From an uncultured Schaedlerella sp. (GTDB lineage Bacteria > Bacillota > Clostridia > Lachnospirales > Lachnospiraceae): a stretch of DNA of 11,606 nt. The position numbers were made by a program, and so were the translations under genes. The stretch spans positions 1 to 11,606 of the forward strand of contig CAKSAJ010000044.1 of assembly GCA_934435195.1 (NCBI GenBank), given 5' to 3'. Below the pieces are notes generated by a model. The model made no database searches and was not told the DNA's origin. It worked only from the letters and a program-made list of their open reading frames with translations. How positions within the stretch are numbered: the stretch's first letter is position 1; each line of letters begins with the position of its first letter. Positions 1-6,531 of the stretch are shown in pieces.

Positions 1-114
1 TCTTCCGGATACTCTTCGTCCTCGTACTCGTCTTCATATTCCTCTTCCGGATACTCTTCGTCCTCGTACTCGTCTTCGTATTCCTCTTCCGGATATTCTT
101 CATCCTCATACTCT
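1..114 (-). repeat. 42-bp tandem repeat in coding sequence (14-residue Tyr/Glu/Asp unit)
   Basis: Two full copies of a 42-bp unit (1-42 and 43-84) and a partial third copy sit in frame in the large acidic gene. They encode a Glu/Asp-rich unit with Tyr and one Pro per turn (EEYEDEYEDEEYPE). Copies one and two differ at a single base in the part I compared. The array may continue beyond the left edge. Confidence 0.9.
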
Positions 115-2960
115 GGCGAATCAATTTCTGTTTCCTGTTCAAAAGCCTCTTCTTCCAAAGCAATTGCATCAACCTCGTCCGAAATATCATCTTCCATATC
201 CGGATAAAGATCTCCAAGCTCGTCTGAATAATCTTCTTCTGCTTCAAACGATGCAAAACGATCATCCATAATTCTTTCAAATTCCTGAGTATAACCACCC
301 TGTGGTTGAACAGCTTCCAGACTTTCTTCTTCCTCTACTGGAAATTCATCAGCATATTCGTCTTCATACTCATCTTCATATTCATCTGAGTCATCTACCC
401 TTAACATGTCCATTTCCTGTTCCATGTTATCTTCTGGCATACGCTCCTGTATTTTGGAAGCAGATGTGCTGCTTTCTGACATTGGTTCTTCATCTTCTCT
501 TGGAATTACACCTTCAATCTCGTCTATCAGACGTTGTATGTCTGGCGGTAAGATTGGCTCTCCTGTCTTTCTTTCTACGCTCATTGTTTCCTCTTTCTCA
601 GGCTCTGCCTGCTTGATATCCTTCACAGACTCAGCTTCATTCAATACTTCATCTATTTCTTCTACTGATTCCGCTTTATTATCCGAATTTTCTTCAACTG
701 CATCTACGATCTCATCATCTGACCATTCTTCTGCCGAATCTAAATTCAAAATATCTTCTTCTGATATTTCCTCTGTTTCTTCGGCTTCTGGCTCAACAAT
801 CTCCTCGGCTTCCGGCTCCTCTTCGATGATTTCTTCCTCTTCCGGTTCGATAATCTCCTCGGCTTCCGGCTCTTCCTCGATGATTTCTTCCTCTTCCGGT
901 TCGATAATCTCCTCTGCTTCCGGCTCTTCTTCGATGATTTCTTCAGCTTTCGGTTCTTCTGCAATGATTTCTTCGACTTCCGGTTCTTCTTTGATGATTT
1001 CCTCAGCTTCCGGTTCAATAACTTCCTCTGCTTCTGCTTCTTCAAATTCTTCCGCTTCTGCCAAAGCATCTTCTTCATCCCATGCAGCAAACAATTCTTC
1101 CAAACTCATTCTTGCTGTCACTTGATTATCCAGCTGATCTTCTTCCTCATCTTCCGGTTCAATATATTTTGCCTCAAGAACCTGTTCTACTTCGAAAATT
1201 TCATCCTCATCTATCGTTTCTTCCTCGGCATATTCTGGCTCAATAACTTCCTCTGCTTCTGGCTCTTCCTCGATGATTTCTTCCTCTTCCGGTTCGATAA
1301 TCTCTTCTGCTTCCGGCTCTTCCTCGATGATTTCTTCCTCTTCCGGTTCGATAATCTCCTCTGCTTCCGGCTCTTCCTCGATGATTTCTTCCTCTTCCGG
1401 TTCGATAATCTCCTCTGCTTCCGGCTCTTCCTCAATAGTTTCCTCAGTTCCACCATACATAGCTATTATCTCTTCCGGCGACATCTCTACTGTATCATCC
1501 AGATTCATTGGCAATGTATCATCCAGATTTACTGTCGTTTCAGGTTTCGATTTTAGTTTTTTCATACTAAGCTCTTCCAAATCTGAATCAACCTTGACAT
1601 CTTTCACTGCTTCCAGCGCTTTTCTCTGTGCTCGCTTCTGTTCTACCTTCTGCACCAGACTTAAATCTACAACATCTTCAATGTCTTCAATTGCATCATT
1701 CAAATCTGACAAATCATCTTCTTTTTTCTCAGCTTCTTCGTCTGAATTTTCTTTAGAAGTATCATCTGAGCCACCTATGTGTAATAAAGCCTTCAATGCC
1801 TCATCTAAACGCATTGTGTTACCGATTTTTTTCTTCTCTGATTGTTTTTTCTCAACTTCCGCTTCCGTTTCTACTTCAACGGAATCTTCTTTTTGATCAA
1901 GCGCTTCTTCTTTCTGTTCCTTTACTTCTTCGGAAGATTCTGTTCTTTCTGCAATTTCTTCCGACTCTTGTTCTTCTTTTTCTACTGGCGTCTCTTGCTC
2001 CGCAGTCTCTGTCTCTGCTGCTTTTCTTATCGCCTCTGTCAATGAATCAATTGAAGTAGGCTCAAAAGAATCTGCTTCTCCTAAAATCTCAGCTTTCGCT
2101 TTTGCACGAACCTCTGCTTTTACAACATCTTCATCTACAAATTTGTTCGCTAAAGTTTCTTCAACTACCGGAATCTTAATATCCGGTTCACTCTCTGCCG
2201 ATTTATCTGAATCTGCCTTTTCCTCTGTCTTATCTGTTTCTTCCTCAGTCTGCTCTTGTGTTGGAGTAACAGATTTCGCTGCCACCTTAACGCCATTCTC
2301 ATCTACATTATTTAAATCAGGCAATTCTTCTGTAGTAGTTCCCGGCTTTTCATATCTTCTATTATACTTTTCCTGCTGTGATGGTGTCAGCGGTTTATAA
2401 CGCATCTTCAGTTCCATTGCCTGATATACATATTTTCCTTCGCTGAACCATAAAATCAGGTCATCACACTCTTCCAGACACTCCGTAATCTTGCCTGCCC
2501 GTTCGTATAATTTAGCAAGCTCATATGCCCACTCTTCCACATACTCTGCCTTTTTAAATGATTCGAGTGCATCAATCTGTTGCTCAATCGGAGCTCTCTG
2601 TACTTTTAAAATCTGGTATTTTAAAATATACTGATTTGGATCCTTCGGTGCAATATGAAGGAACTCATCATAATAATCTATTGCCTCATCTACATTTCTT
2701 GTTTTCAATGCAAGTGTACATAGGCGATATACGATTTTTCTACTTCCTTCTGCCCTATGATAAGCAATTTTCAAGACTTCGAAACTCTTATGATAATCTC
2801 TGCTTTTTTCATATATGTCACTTACATTCATCAGCATTGTAGTATTACGAACTCTTCGCCAGTCAATACTGTCTGCAAGTTCTGCTGCTCTGCTGTATGC
2901 ACCATCTTCCATCAGTTCAAGCATTTGTTCTGTCTTCAGCTTATACTCATACTTGTCCAC
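1..2960 (-). CDS. TPR-like protein with giant acidic repeat tail (C-terminus off window)
   Basis: An open frame of 986 codons runs to the window edge without a stop, so the C-terminus is missing. The GTG start at 2960 is chosen because GAGGTG lies 6 bases before it; another in-frame GTG three codons upstream has no such site. Residues 1 to about 195 are helical with TPR-like pairs (for example DEAIDYYDEFLHIAPKDPNQ), which suggests a protein-binding scaffold. From about 200 on the chain is mainly Glu/Asp with few hydrophobics. It holds a doubled NLDDT motif near residues 470-485, two arrays of an 18-residue Glu/Pro/Ile unit (about 509-569 and 642-726) and a Tyr/Glu/Asp array from 949. No signal peptide or membrane segment is visible, so it is probably cytoplasmic. 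From memory, relatives in Lachnospiraceae can carry an AAA-type domain at the far C-terminus; that part is not in view. Function unknown. Confidence 0.9.
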   Translation of the reverse strand, partial: MDKYEYKLKTEQMLELMEDGAYSRAAELADSIDWRRVRNTTMLMNVSDIYEKSRDYHKSFEVLKIAYHRAEGSRKIVYRLCTLALKTRNVDEAIDYYDEFLHIAPKDPNQYILKYQILKVQRAPIEQQIDALESFKKAEYVEEWAYELAKLYERAGKITECLEECDDLILWFSEGKYVYQAMELKMRYKPLTPSQQEKYNRRYEKPGTTTEELPDLNNVDENGVKVAAKSVTPTQEQTEEETDKTEEKADSDKSAESEPDIKIPVVEETLANKFVDEDVVKAEVRAKAKAEILGEADSFEPTSIDSLTEAIRKAAETETAEQETPVEKEEQESEEIAERTESSEEVKEQKEEALDQKEDSVEVETEAEVEKKQSEKKKIGNTMRLDEALKALLHIGGSDDTSKENSDEEAEKKEDDLSDLNDAIEDIEDVVDLSLVQKVEQKRAQRKALEAVKDVKVDSDLEELSMKKLKSKPETTVNLDDTLPMNLDDTVEMSPEEIIAMYGGTEETIEEEPEAEEIIEPEEEEIIEEEPEAEEIIEPEEEEIIEEEPEAEEIIEPEEEEIIEEEPEAEEVIEPEYAEEETIDEDEIFEVEQVLEAKYIEPEDEEEDQLDNQVTARMSLEELFAAWDEEDALAEAEEFEEAEAEEVIEPEAEEIIKEEPEVEEIIAEEPKAEEIIEEEPEAEEIIEPEEEEIIEEEPEAEEIIEPEEEEIIEEEPEAEEIVEPEAEETEEISEEDILNLDSAEEWSDDEIVDAVEENSDNKAESVEEIDEVLNEAESVKDIKQAEPEKEETMSVERKTGEPILPPDIQRLIDEIEGVIPREDEEPMSESSTSASKIQERMPEDNMEQEMDMLRVDDSDEYEDEYEDEYADEFPVEEEESLEAVQPQGGYTQEFERIMDDRFASFEAEEDYSDELGDLYPDMEDDISDEVDAIALEEEAFEQETEIDSPEYEDEEYPEEEYEDEYEDEEYPEEEYEDEYEDEEYPE
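784..1035 (-). repeat. 54-bp tandem repeat array A in acidic gene
   Basis: Units at 808-861 and 862-915 are 54 bp (18 codons, a 10-residue plus an 8-residue half, of the type EEEPEAEEII plus EPEEEEII). They are flanked by partial units and by three 30-bp half-units (916-945, 946-975, 976-1005) that have diverged. The array stays in frame, so copy-number change would lengthen or shorten the acidic tail without a frameshift. Confidence 0.9.
1255..1434 (-). repeat. 54-bp tandem repeat array B in acidic gene
   Basis: Three full 54-bp units (1255-1308, 1309-1362, 1363-1416) and a partial fourth, in frame, encode the same 18-residue acidic unit as array A. The second and third units are identical base for base, and they also match the array A unit at 862-915. 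This points to recent duplication or gene conversion, or to an assembly effect. Confidence 0.9.
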
Positions 2961-3091
2961 TGTACTCACCTCGTAAACTTACTCTGTCGTTTCTTTCTCT
3001 AAATTATTTATACTCTCTTAAAATGTATCCGTTTCTTAGTACTTCTTATTGATTTTGTAACTCAATATTTTTTATATTTATCCTACTTATA

Positions 3092-3119
3092 ATTATCAAA
3101 GGGTAGACTCCCCGATAAT
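3092..3119 (-). promoter_or_regulatory. Hairpin at the 5' end of the acidic-gene leader
   Basis: ATTATC (3092-3097) pairs with GATAAT (3114-3119), with an inner GGG/CCC (3101-3103 and 3111-3113) and an AAA bulge. It would sit within the first few bases of the transcript predicted from the 3128-3156 promoter, about 130 bases before the GTG start. A 5'-end stem of this kind could protect the mRNA or carry a regulatory site. I recognise no riboswitch class in the leader 2961-3121. Confidence 0.35.
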
Positions 3120-3127
3120 CATTTCTT

Positions 3128-3156
3128 AGTTTACCATAAGTGCTTCACAATGTCAA
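3128..3156 (-). promoter_or_regulatory. Promoter of the acidic TPR gene
   Basis: On the minus strand: TTGACA (3151-3156), a 17-base spacer, then TAAACT (3128-3133). The -35 box is a full consensus match and the -10 box matches four of six. The -35 box overlaps the U-tract of the preceding terminator. Predicted leader of about 160 bases. Confidence 0.65.
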
Positions 3157-3158
3157 AA

Positions 3159-3192
3159 AAATGCATCCACAATTGACATTGCAGATGCATTT
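3159..3192 (-). terminator. Intrinsic terminator, 15-bp stem
   Basis: Read on the minus strand, 3192 to 3159 folds into an uninterrupted 15-bp stem with a GUCA loop, including two G-U wobbles, followed by a run of U (A-run at 3155-3161 on the plus strand). On the plus strand the two wobbles become A-C mismatches, so the hairpin is built for leftward transcription. It would end the transcript begun at 3567-3595, and also any read-through from the HAD gene. Confidence 0.85.
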
Positions 3193-3432
3193 TCTATTTC
3201 TTTTTCTCTATTCAATTTTTTATTATTTTATTTCCGCGTTATCTCCCGGATTATTCTTTCTATAACTGTTCAATACCTGCAGTACCCTTACTTCGATATT
3301 CCAAATACTTACTTAATTATTCCATCTATAATCAGGTATCTCGCTATTTGATCTGATCTTCATCTGATGTTTCTTTACACATCTTATGAAATCTTATCTT
3401 ATGTGGTATCTATGTTCAATATGTCTGCTGGA
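3193..3432 (-). other. Unassigned transcribed stretch, possible gene remnant
   Basis: This lies between the 27-codon frame and the terminator. All three minus-strand frames are broken by stops, yet they hold short protein-like pieces. One, in the same frame as the 27-codon ORF, covers about 24 codons ending near 3226 (it includes VLQVLNSYRKNNPGDNAEIK). It may be a decayed gene, the 3' part of a noncoding RNA, or just an A-rich untranslated region. I recognise no RNA family in it. Confidence 0.3.
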
Positions 3433-3516
3433 TTATTGTAAAGGTCTCTTATTATTGGACCTTTCATCCGCCATACCACTAACATATTGAGTTGTAATCG
3501 AACTAATATCGTCCAT
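3433..3516 (-). CDS. Possible 27-residue small protein
   Basis: An ATG at 3516 opens a 27-codon frame ending in TAA, with the start MDDISSITTQYVSGMADERS. It has an AGGAGG site at 3527-3532 (10-base spacing) and a good promoter about 50 bases upstream. A hairpin (AAAGGTC 3440-3446 with GACCTTT 3458-3464) lies over its last codons. The peptide is hydrophilic with no membrane segment, and I recognise no family. It could equally be a short leader, or the N-terminus of a gene broken by a frameshift: a +1 shift near codon 24 would continue into DLYNNPADILNIDTT. Coding status rests on the initiation signals alone. Confidence 0.4.
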   Translation of the reverse strand: MDDISSITTQYVSGMADERSNNKRPLQ

Positions 3517-3566
3517 TGGACCTCTACCTCCTACTCTATAATATTTCCTTCTTTCGAATTGCCTAT

Positions 3567-3595
3567 AGTTTAACACGCAGATCTTGTTTTGTCAA
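3567..3595 (-). promoter_or_regulatory. Promoter of the small 3595-3159 unit
   Basis: On the minus strand: TTGACA (3590-3595), a 17-base spacer, TAAACT (3567-3572). Same boxes and spacing as the promoter at 3128-3156. It lies about 70 bases after the HAD stop codon, with no terminator seen in between. Confidence 0.65.
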
Positions 3596-3665
3596 TATTT
3601 TATGCGTTTTTATCTTAAATTTTCTTTCTTTGTATTTATATTGTTTTATTTTTCTGATAATTCAT

Positions 3666-4469
3666 CTATCTTTTAGCTATCTCTTCCCTTGCTTTGGAAA
3701 CCGCATCAACAAATCCGTTCTGGTCAATATGCTTTGCAACATAATCTGCCGCTTCCTGCACCTCATCCATCGCATTTCCCATAGCAATCCCAAATCCAGC
3801 CGCCTGAATCAACTCTATGTCATTCATACTATCCCCGATTGCAATAATATCATCCCAGGATGCATGATAATAGTCCATAACACACTCTGCACCTTTAACC
3901 TTTCCATTTTCTTTTGGAATCATATCTGCACCACCAAGCTCATCCCCCATACACAAAAGCTTTGTCTCTGGGAAATGCTCCTGTACGTCAGCAATTGCTT
4001 CTTTTGTATCTGCCAGAAACATAGACGGAATCTGTTTTTCATACAATGCCTTATATGCCTCCCCGCTCTTTGGTAATAACTGCTGCTGTTTTGGAGATGC
4101 GATTTCCTTGAATCTCTCAATGCTGGAAGTACACCAATCATTACCCTGACCGGATAACAGACAATAGTTCTTTTCTACAACGTAATCTAATATTCTTCTC
4201 TGTAATTCCTTATCAAAATATTTTTCTTTTACTAATTTCCCTTCTATCTCAACAATCGCGCCATTTGCACTAACCAGACAATCCGGAGTGATACGTCCTT
4301 GAAATTCTTCTGGAAGTGAATTATTTCGAAATGCTCTTCCACTTGCAATAACTAATTTATATCCGTCCTTTTGCAGCTGCTCAAGTGCACATAGTGTACT
4401 TTCCGGAATCTGCCAGGTCTGATGACTGAAAATTGTATTATCATAATCTATAAAAAATATTGGTTTCAT
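3666..4469 (-). CDS. Cof-type HAD-superfamily hydrolase
   Basis: A 267-residue protein of the usual length for the Cof / subclass IIB haloacid-dehalogenase phosphatases. These are soluble Mg-dependent enzymes that remove phosphate from small molecules such as sugar phosphates or nucleotides. Motif I is DYDNT at 8-12 (nucleophile Asp8, acid/base Asp10), motif II is Ser44 in IASGR, the motif III lysine is Lys190 or Lys192, and motif IV is GDSMND at 212-217. The SANGA segment near 67-71 is also typical. The large cap insertion lies between motifs II and III. The ATG at 4469 has an AGGGG site about 9 bases upstream, and the gene has its own promoter at 4511-4538. No terminator is obvious directly after its stop. 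Substrate cannot be read from the sequence. Confidence 0.93.
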   Translation of the reverse strand: MKPIFFIDYDNTIFSHQTWQIPESTLCALEQLQKDGYKLVIASGRAFRNNSLPEEFQGRITPDCLVSANGAIVEIEGKLVKEKYFDKELQRRILDYVVEKNYCLLSGQGNDWCTSSIERFKEIASPKQQQLLPKSGEAYKALYEKQIPSMFLADTKEAIADVQEHFPETKLLCMGDELGGADMIPKENGKVKGAECVMDYYHASWDDIIAIGDSMNDIELIQAAGFGIAMGNAMDEVQEAADYVAKHIDQNGFVDAVSKAREEIAKR

Positions 4470-4510
4470 TCGTTTCTTCCCCTTTCGCTTGCTTTACCCA
4501 GTTTGAAGTA

Positions 4511-4538
4511 ATTATAACGCAGATTTATATTTAGTCAA
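4511..4538 (-). promoter_or_regulatory. Promoter of the HAD hydrolase gene
   Basis: On the minus strand: TTGACT (4533-4538), a 16-base spacer, TATAAT (4511-4516). The -10 is a perfect match and the -35 matches five of six. It starts directly after the U-tract of the 4542-4591 terminator. Confidence 0.75.
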
Positions 4539-4541
4539 AGA

Positions 4542-4591
4542 AAAAGAGACCTCCATTTTTAGGAAGCCCCACAAAAAAGTCAGTCTCTTTT
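4542..4591 (-). terminator. Terminator of the NhaC-family transporter gene
   Basis: AAAAGAGAC and GTCTCTTTT (4542-4550 and 4583-4591) form a 9-bp stem. On the minus strand it is extended inside by CTTCC/GGAGG pairing and followed by U-rich sequence. It begins about 10 bases after the transporter stop codon. The outer stem is A/T-flanked on both sides, but no convergent gene needs it on the plus strand. Confidence 0.75.
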
Positions 4592-4601
4592 CTACTATTT
4601 T

Positions 4602-6218
4602 TTAATTTTCTTTATTTCTTGTATAGCTTCGAATTGCAAGAAGCACCAAAATCTGCAGTGCAATTCCGATTACCAGACAGATAACCGCATTCTGTATCAC
4701 CCCGGCAATTATATATGTGATACACGAAACAGCAGCAACTGTCATTGCATATGGCAACTGTGTTGATACGTGATTTACATGATTACACTGAGCTCCTGCA
4801 GAAGCCATAATCGTTGTATCTGAAATTGGCGAGCAATGATCTCCACATACAGCTCCTGCCATACAAGCTGAAATGGAAATGATCATCATTGTTTCATTTG
4901 TTCCCTGGAATACAGCAACTACAATAGGAATCAAGATTCCGAATGTTCCCCACGAAGTACCTGTTGCAAATGCCAGGAAGCATCCTACAAGGAATATAAT
5001 TGCAGGAAGAAGATTTAACAACCCGCCTGCTGCCGAATTCATGATTGACGCTACATATTCAGCTGCGCCAAGGCTGTCTGTCATTGATTTTAATGTCCAG
5101 GCAAATGTAAGAATCAATATTGCAGGAACCATAGCTTTAAATCCATCCGGAATACAAGCCATAGAATCTGAAAAACGCAGAACTTTTCTTACTGCGTAAA
5201 ATGCAATTGTGATTACCATTGCGAAGAAGCTTCCAAGCATCAGTCCAACAGATGCATCACTTCCGGAAAATGCTTCTACAAATCCGGTTCCTGAGAAGAA
5301 TCCACCTGAATAGATCATTCCTATAACACAGCAAATAATAAGTGAAATGATTGGGAATACCAAATCTATTACTTTTCCCTTATTGTAAATAACATTTTCC
5401 TGTGCACTCTCATATGGTCTGTCCTCTGTTGTGTAAAGATCTCCCACAATTGCATTGTCCTCATGCACTTTCATCGGACCATAATCTTCTTTTGCCAGAA
5501 CCAAAGTTACCATCATAATAATTGTAAGGATTGCATAATAGTTATATGGAATTGCACGAATAAAAATCGAAAATCCGTCCTCACCTTTTACAAATCCTGT
5601 TACTGCAGCCGCCCATGATGAAATCGGTGCAATAATACATATCGGTGCTGCTGTTGCATCAATTAAATATGCAAGTTTTGCACGTGACACATTGTGACTA
5701 TCTGTTACCGGACGCATAACGCTTCCGACTGTCAGACAGTTAAAGTAATCATCAATAAAAATCAAAATTCCAAGTGCGATTGTTGTAAGCTGCGCACCTG
5801 CCCTTGTCTTAATATGCTCTTTAGCCCAACGCCCAAACGCTGCTGACCCTCCTGCTTTATTCATCATGCATACCATAACACCAAGGATGATCAAAAATAT
5901 CAGAATACCCATGTTATAACTGTCAGTAAGAACACCTACTAACCCATCTTGAAATACATGTAATATCGTAGCTTCCGGTTTGAACCCCGCCCAGAAAGCT
6001 CCTCCGATCAAAACTCCAATAAATAACGAACTATACACTTCCTTTGTAATAAGTGCCAATACAATCGCAATAACCGGAGGCACTAACGACCAGATTGATG
6101 CATACATTGCTGGTACATACTCTGTGGATGTGTCTGCTGCAAATACTGTCATTGAGCTAAAGCATAATATGCACATTGCAACCAGAAGCACCCCTCCCAT
6201 TTTTCTCTTGTTTCTCAT
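4602..6218 (-). CDS. NhaC-family transporter, predicted lysine transporter
   Basis: A 538-residue polytopic membrane protein of the Na+/H+ antiporter NhaC family (ion transporter superfamily). Family-type segments are visible: FIDDYFNCLTVGSVMRPVTD (154-173), DATAAPICIIAPISSW (187-202), GTSWGTFGILIPI (420-432) and GDHCSPISDTT (459-469), in the order expected. About a dozen hydrophobic segments can be counted. The lysine riboswitch just upstream argues for lysine import coupled to an ion rather than pure Na+/H+ exchange; NhaC-like transporters under this riboswitch were named LysW in comparative genomics. The ATG at 6218 has AAAGGA about 5 bases upstream and is preferred over an in-frame TTG at 6242. 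Oddly, residues 1-27 look like a cleavable signal peptide (basic start, hydrophobic stretch, VFA-A), which would put the mature N-terminus outside. Transport substrate is inferred, not shown. Confidence 0.93.
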   Translation of the reverse strand: MRNKRKMGGVLLVAMCILCFSSMTVFAADTSTEYVPAMYASIWSLVPPVIAIVLALITKEVYSSLFIGVLIGGAFWAGFKPEATILHVFQDGLVGVLTDSYNMGILIFLIILGVMVCMMNKAGGSAAFGRWAKEHIKTRAGAQLTTIALGILIFIDDYFNCLTVGSVMRPVTDSHNVSRAKLAYLIDATAAPICIIAPISSWAAAVTGFVKGEDGFSIFIRAIPYNYYAILTIIMMVTLVLAKEDYGPMKVHEDNAIVGDLYTTEDRPYESAQENVIYNKGKVIDLVFPIISLIICCVIGMIYSGGFFSGTGFVEAFSGSDASVGLMLGSFFAMVITIAFYAVRKVLRFSDSMACIPDGFKAMVPAILILTFAWTLKSMTDSLGAAEYVASIMNSAAGGLLNLLPAIIFLVGCFLAFATGTSWGTFGILIPIVVAVFQGTNETMMIISISACMAGAVCGDHCSPISDTTIMASAGAQCNHVNHVSTQLPYAMTVAAVSCITYIIAGVIQNAVICLVIGIALQILVLLAIRSYTRNKEN

Positions 6219-6251
6219 TTTTCCTTTCTTCTCCTTCTCCAACCATTTTTA

Positions 6252-6301
6252 GACAAAGAAATGCCGCTGGCATCTCTTTGTTGGTGAGTCGCCCGCGGCA
6301 T
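6252..6301 (-). terminator. Riboswitch expression platform, terminator-like hairpin
   Basis: On the minus strand AUGCCGC (6295-6301) can pair with GCGGCAU (6261-6267), followed by a U-rich run (6252-6260). This would be a lysine-dependent terminator ahead of the transporter. An alternative 13-bp stem (6269-6281 with 6253-6265, loop of 3) uses the same 3' arm and excludes the first. The two folds suggest a switch, but I cannot say from reading alone which one lysine favours. Confidence 0.55.
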
Positions 6302-6326
6302 AAATAAATCAAAAAATCCATATATC

Positions 6327-6491
6327 CTCGATAGCTCTCCACACCTGTGACAGTCCGGAGCATATTCTACATCCGGCCCAGGAATCATATCAGGGAAATA
6401 TCATTCCTTCGGCGGTTTCTCCTTTCTCCCACTGACAGTCTTCCCTTAACTATTGCCAGCCGGATACTCTTATCACCGCGCCTCTATCAAA
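6327..6491 (-). promoter_or_regulatory. Lysine riboswitch (L-box) aptamer
   Basis: The minus strand from 6491 carries the conserved landmarks of the lysine aptamer in order: GATAGAGGCGC at the P1/P2 junction, AAGAGTA (loop-E-like turn), CCGCCGAAGG, GGACTGTCAC and GGAGAGCTATCGAG closing P1. P1 is formed by TTTGATAG (6484-6491) with CTATCGAG (6327-6334), including G-U pairs. The match to the known lysC leader of Bacillus is close at each landmark. It lies about 110 bases upstream of the transporter start, so it should lower expression of that transporter when lysine is plentiful. Confidence 0.95.
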
Positions 6492-6499
6492 CATTTTAT

Positions 6500-6505
6500 A
6501 TAATA
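6500..6505 (-). promoter_or_regulatory. Possible -10 box for the riboswitch-transporter unit
   Basis: TATTAT (five of six) on the minus strand would place the start of transcription at about 6493, right at the 5' side of P1. No good -35 box is present 16-18 bases upstream (TAGTTT at best), and it would lie directly after the upp stop codon. Confidence 0.4.
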
Positions 6506-6531
6506 GCATATTTTATTTTTAAAAACTACCC

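Noticed and set aside
1..1434. CRISPR array
   Set aside because: Repeats are contiguous or coding, without unique spacers of fixed length, and lie in frame in one gene.
746..1456. Lys/Arg-rich minus-strand frames (746-1090 and 1211-1456)
   Set aside because: Out-of-frame readings of the same repeats inside the large acidic gene; basic low-complexity sequence with no start signals.
406..1896. Long Ser/Ile-rich plus-strand frames (406-1125 and 1273-1896)
   Set aside because: They are the antisense of the Glu-rich repeats: GAA/GAG codons read as TTC/CTC or Ser codons in another frame, and repeats of 54 bp without stops stay open by their nature. No ribosome site and no real protein composition.
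3516..4076. Plus-strand frame of 186 codons
   Set aside because: Mostly antisense to the HAD gene, Cys/Phe/Leu-rich without a family match or ribosome site.
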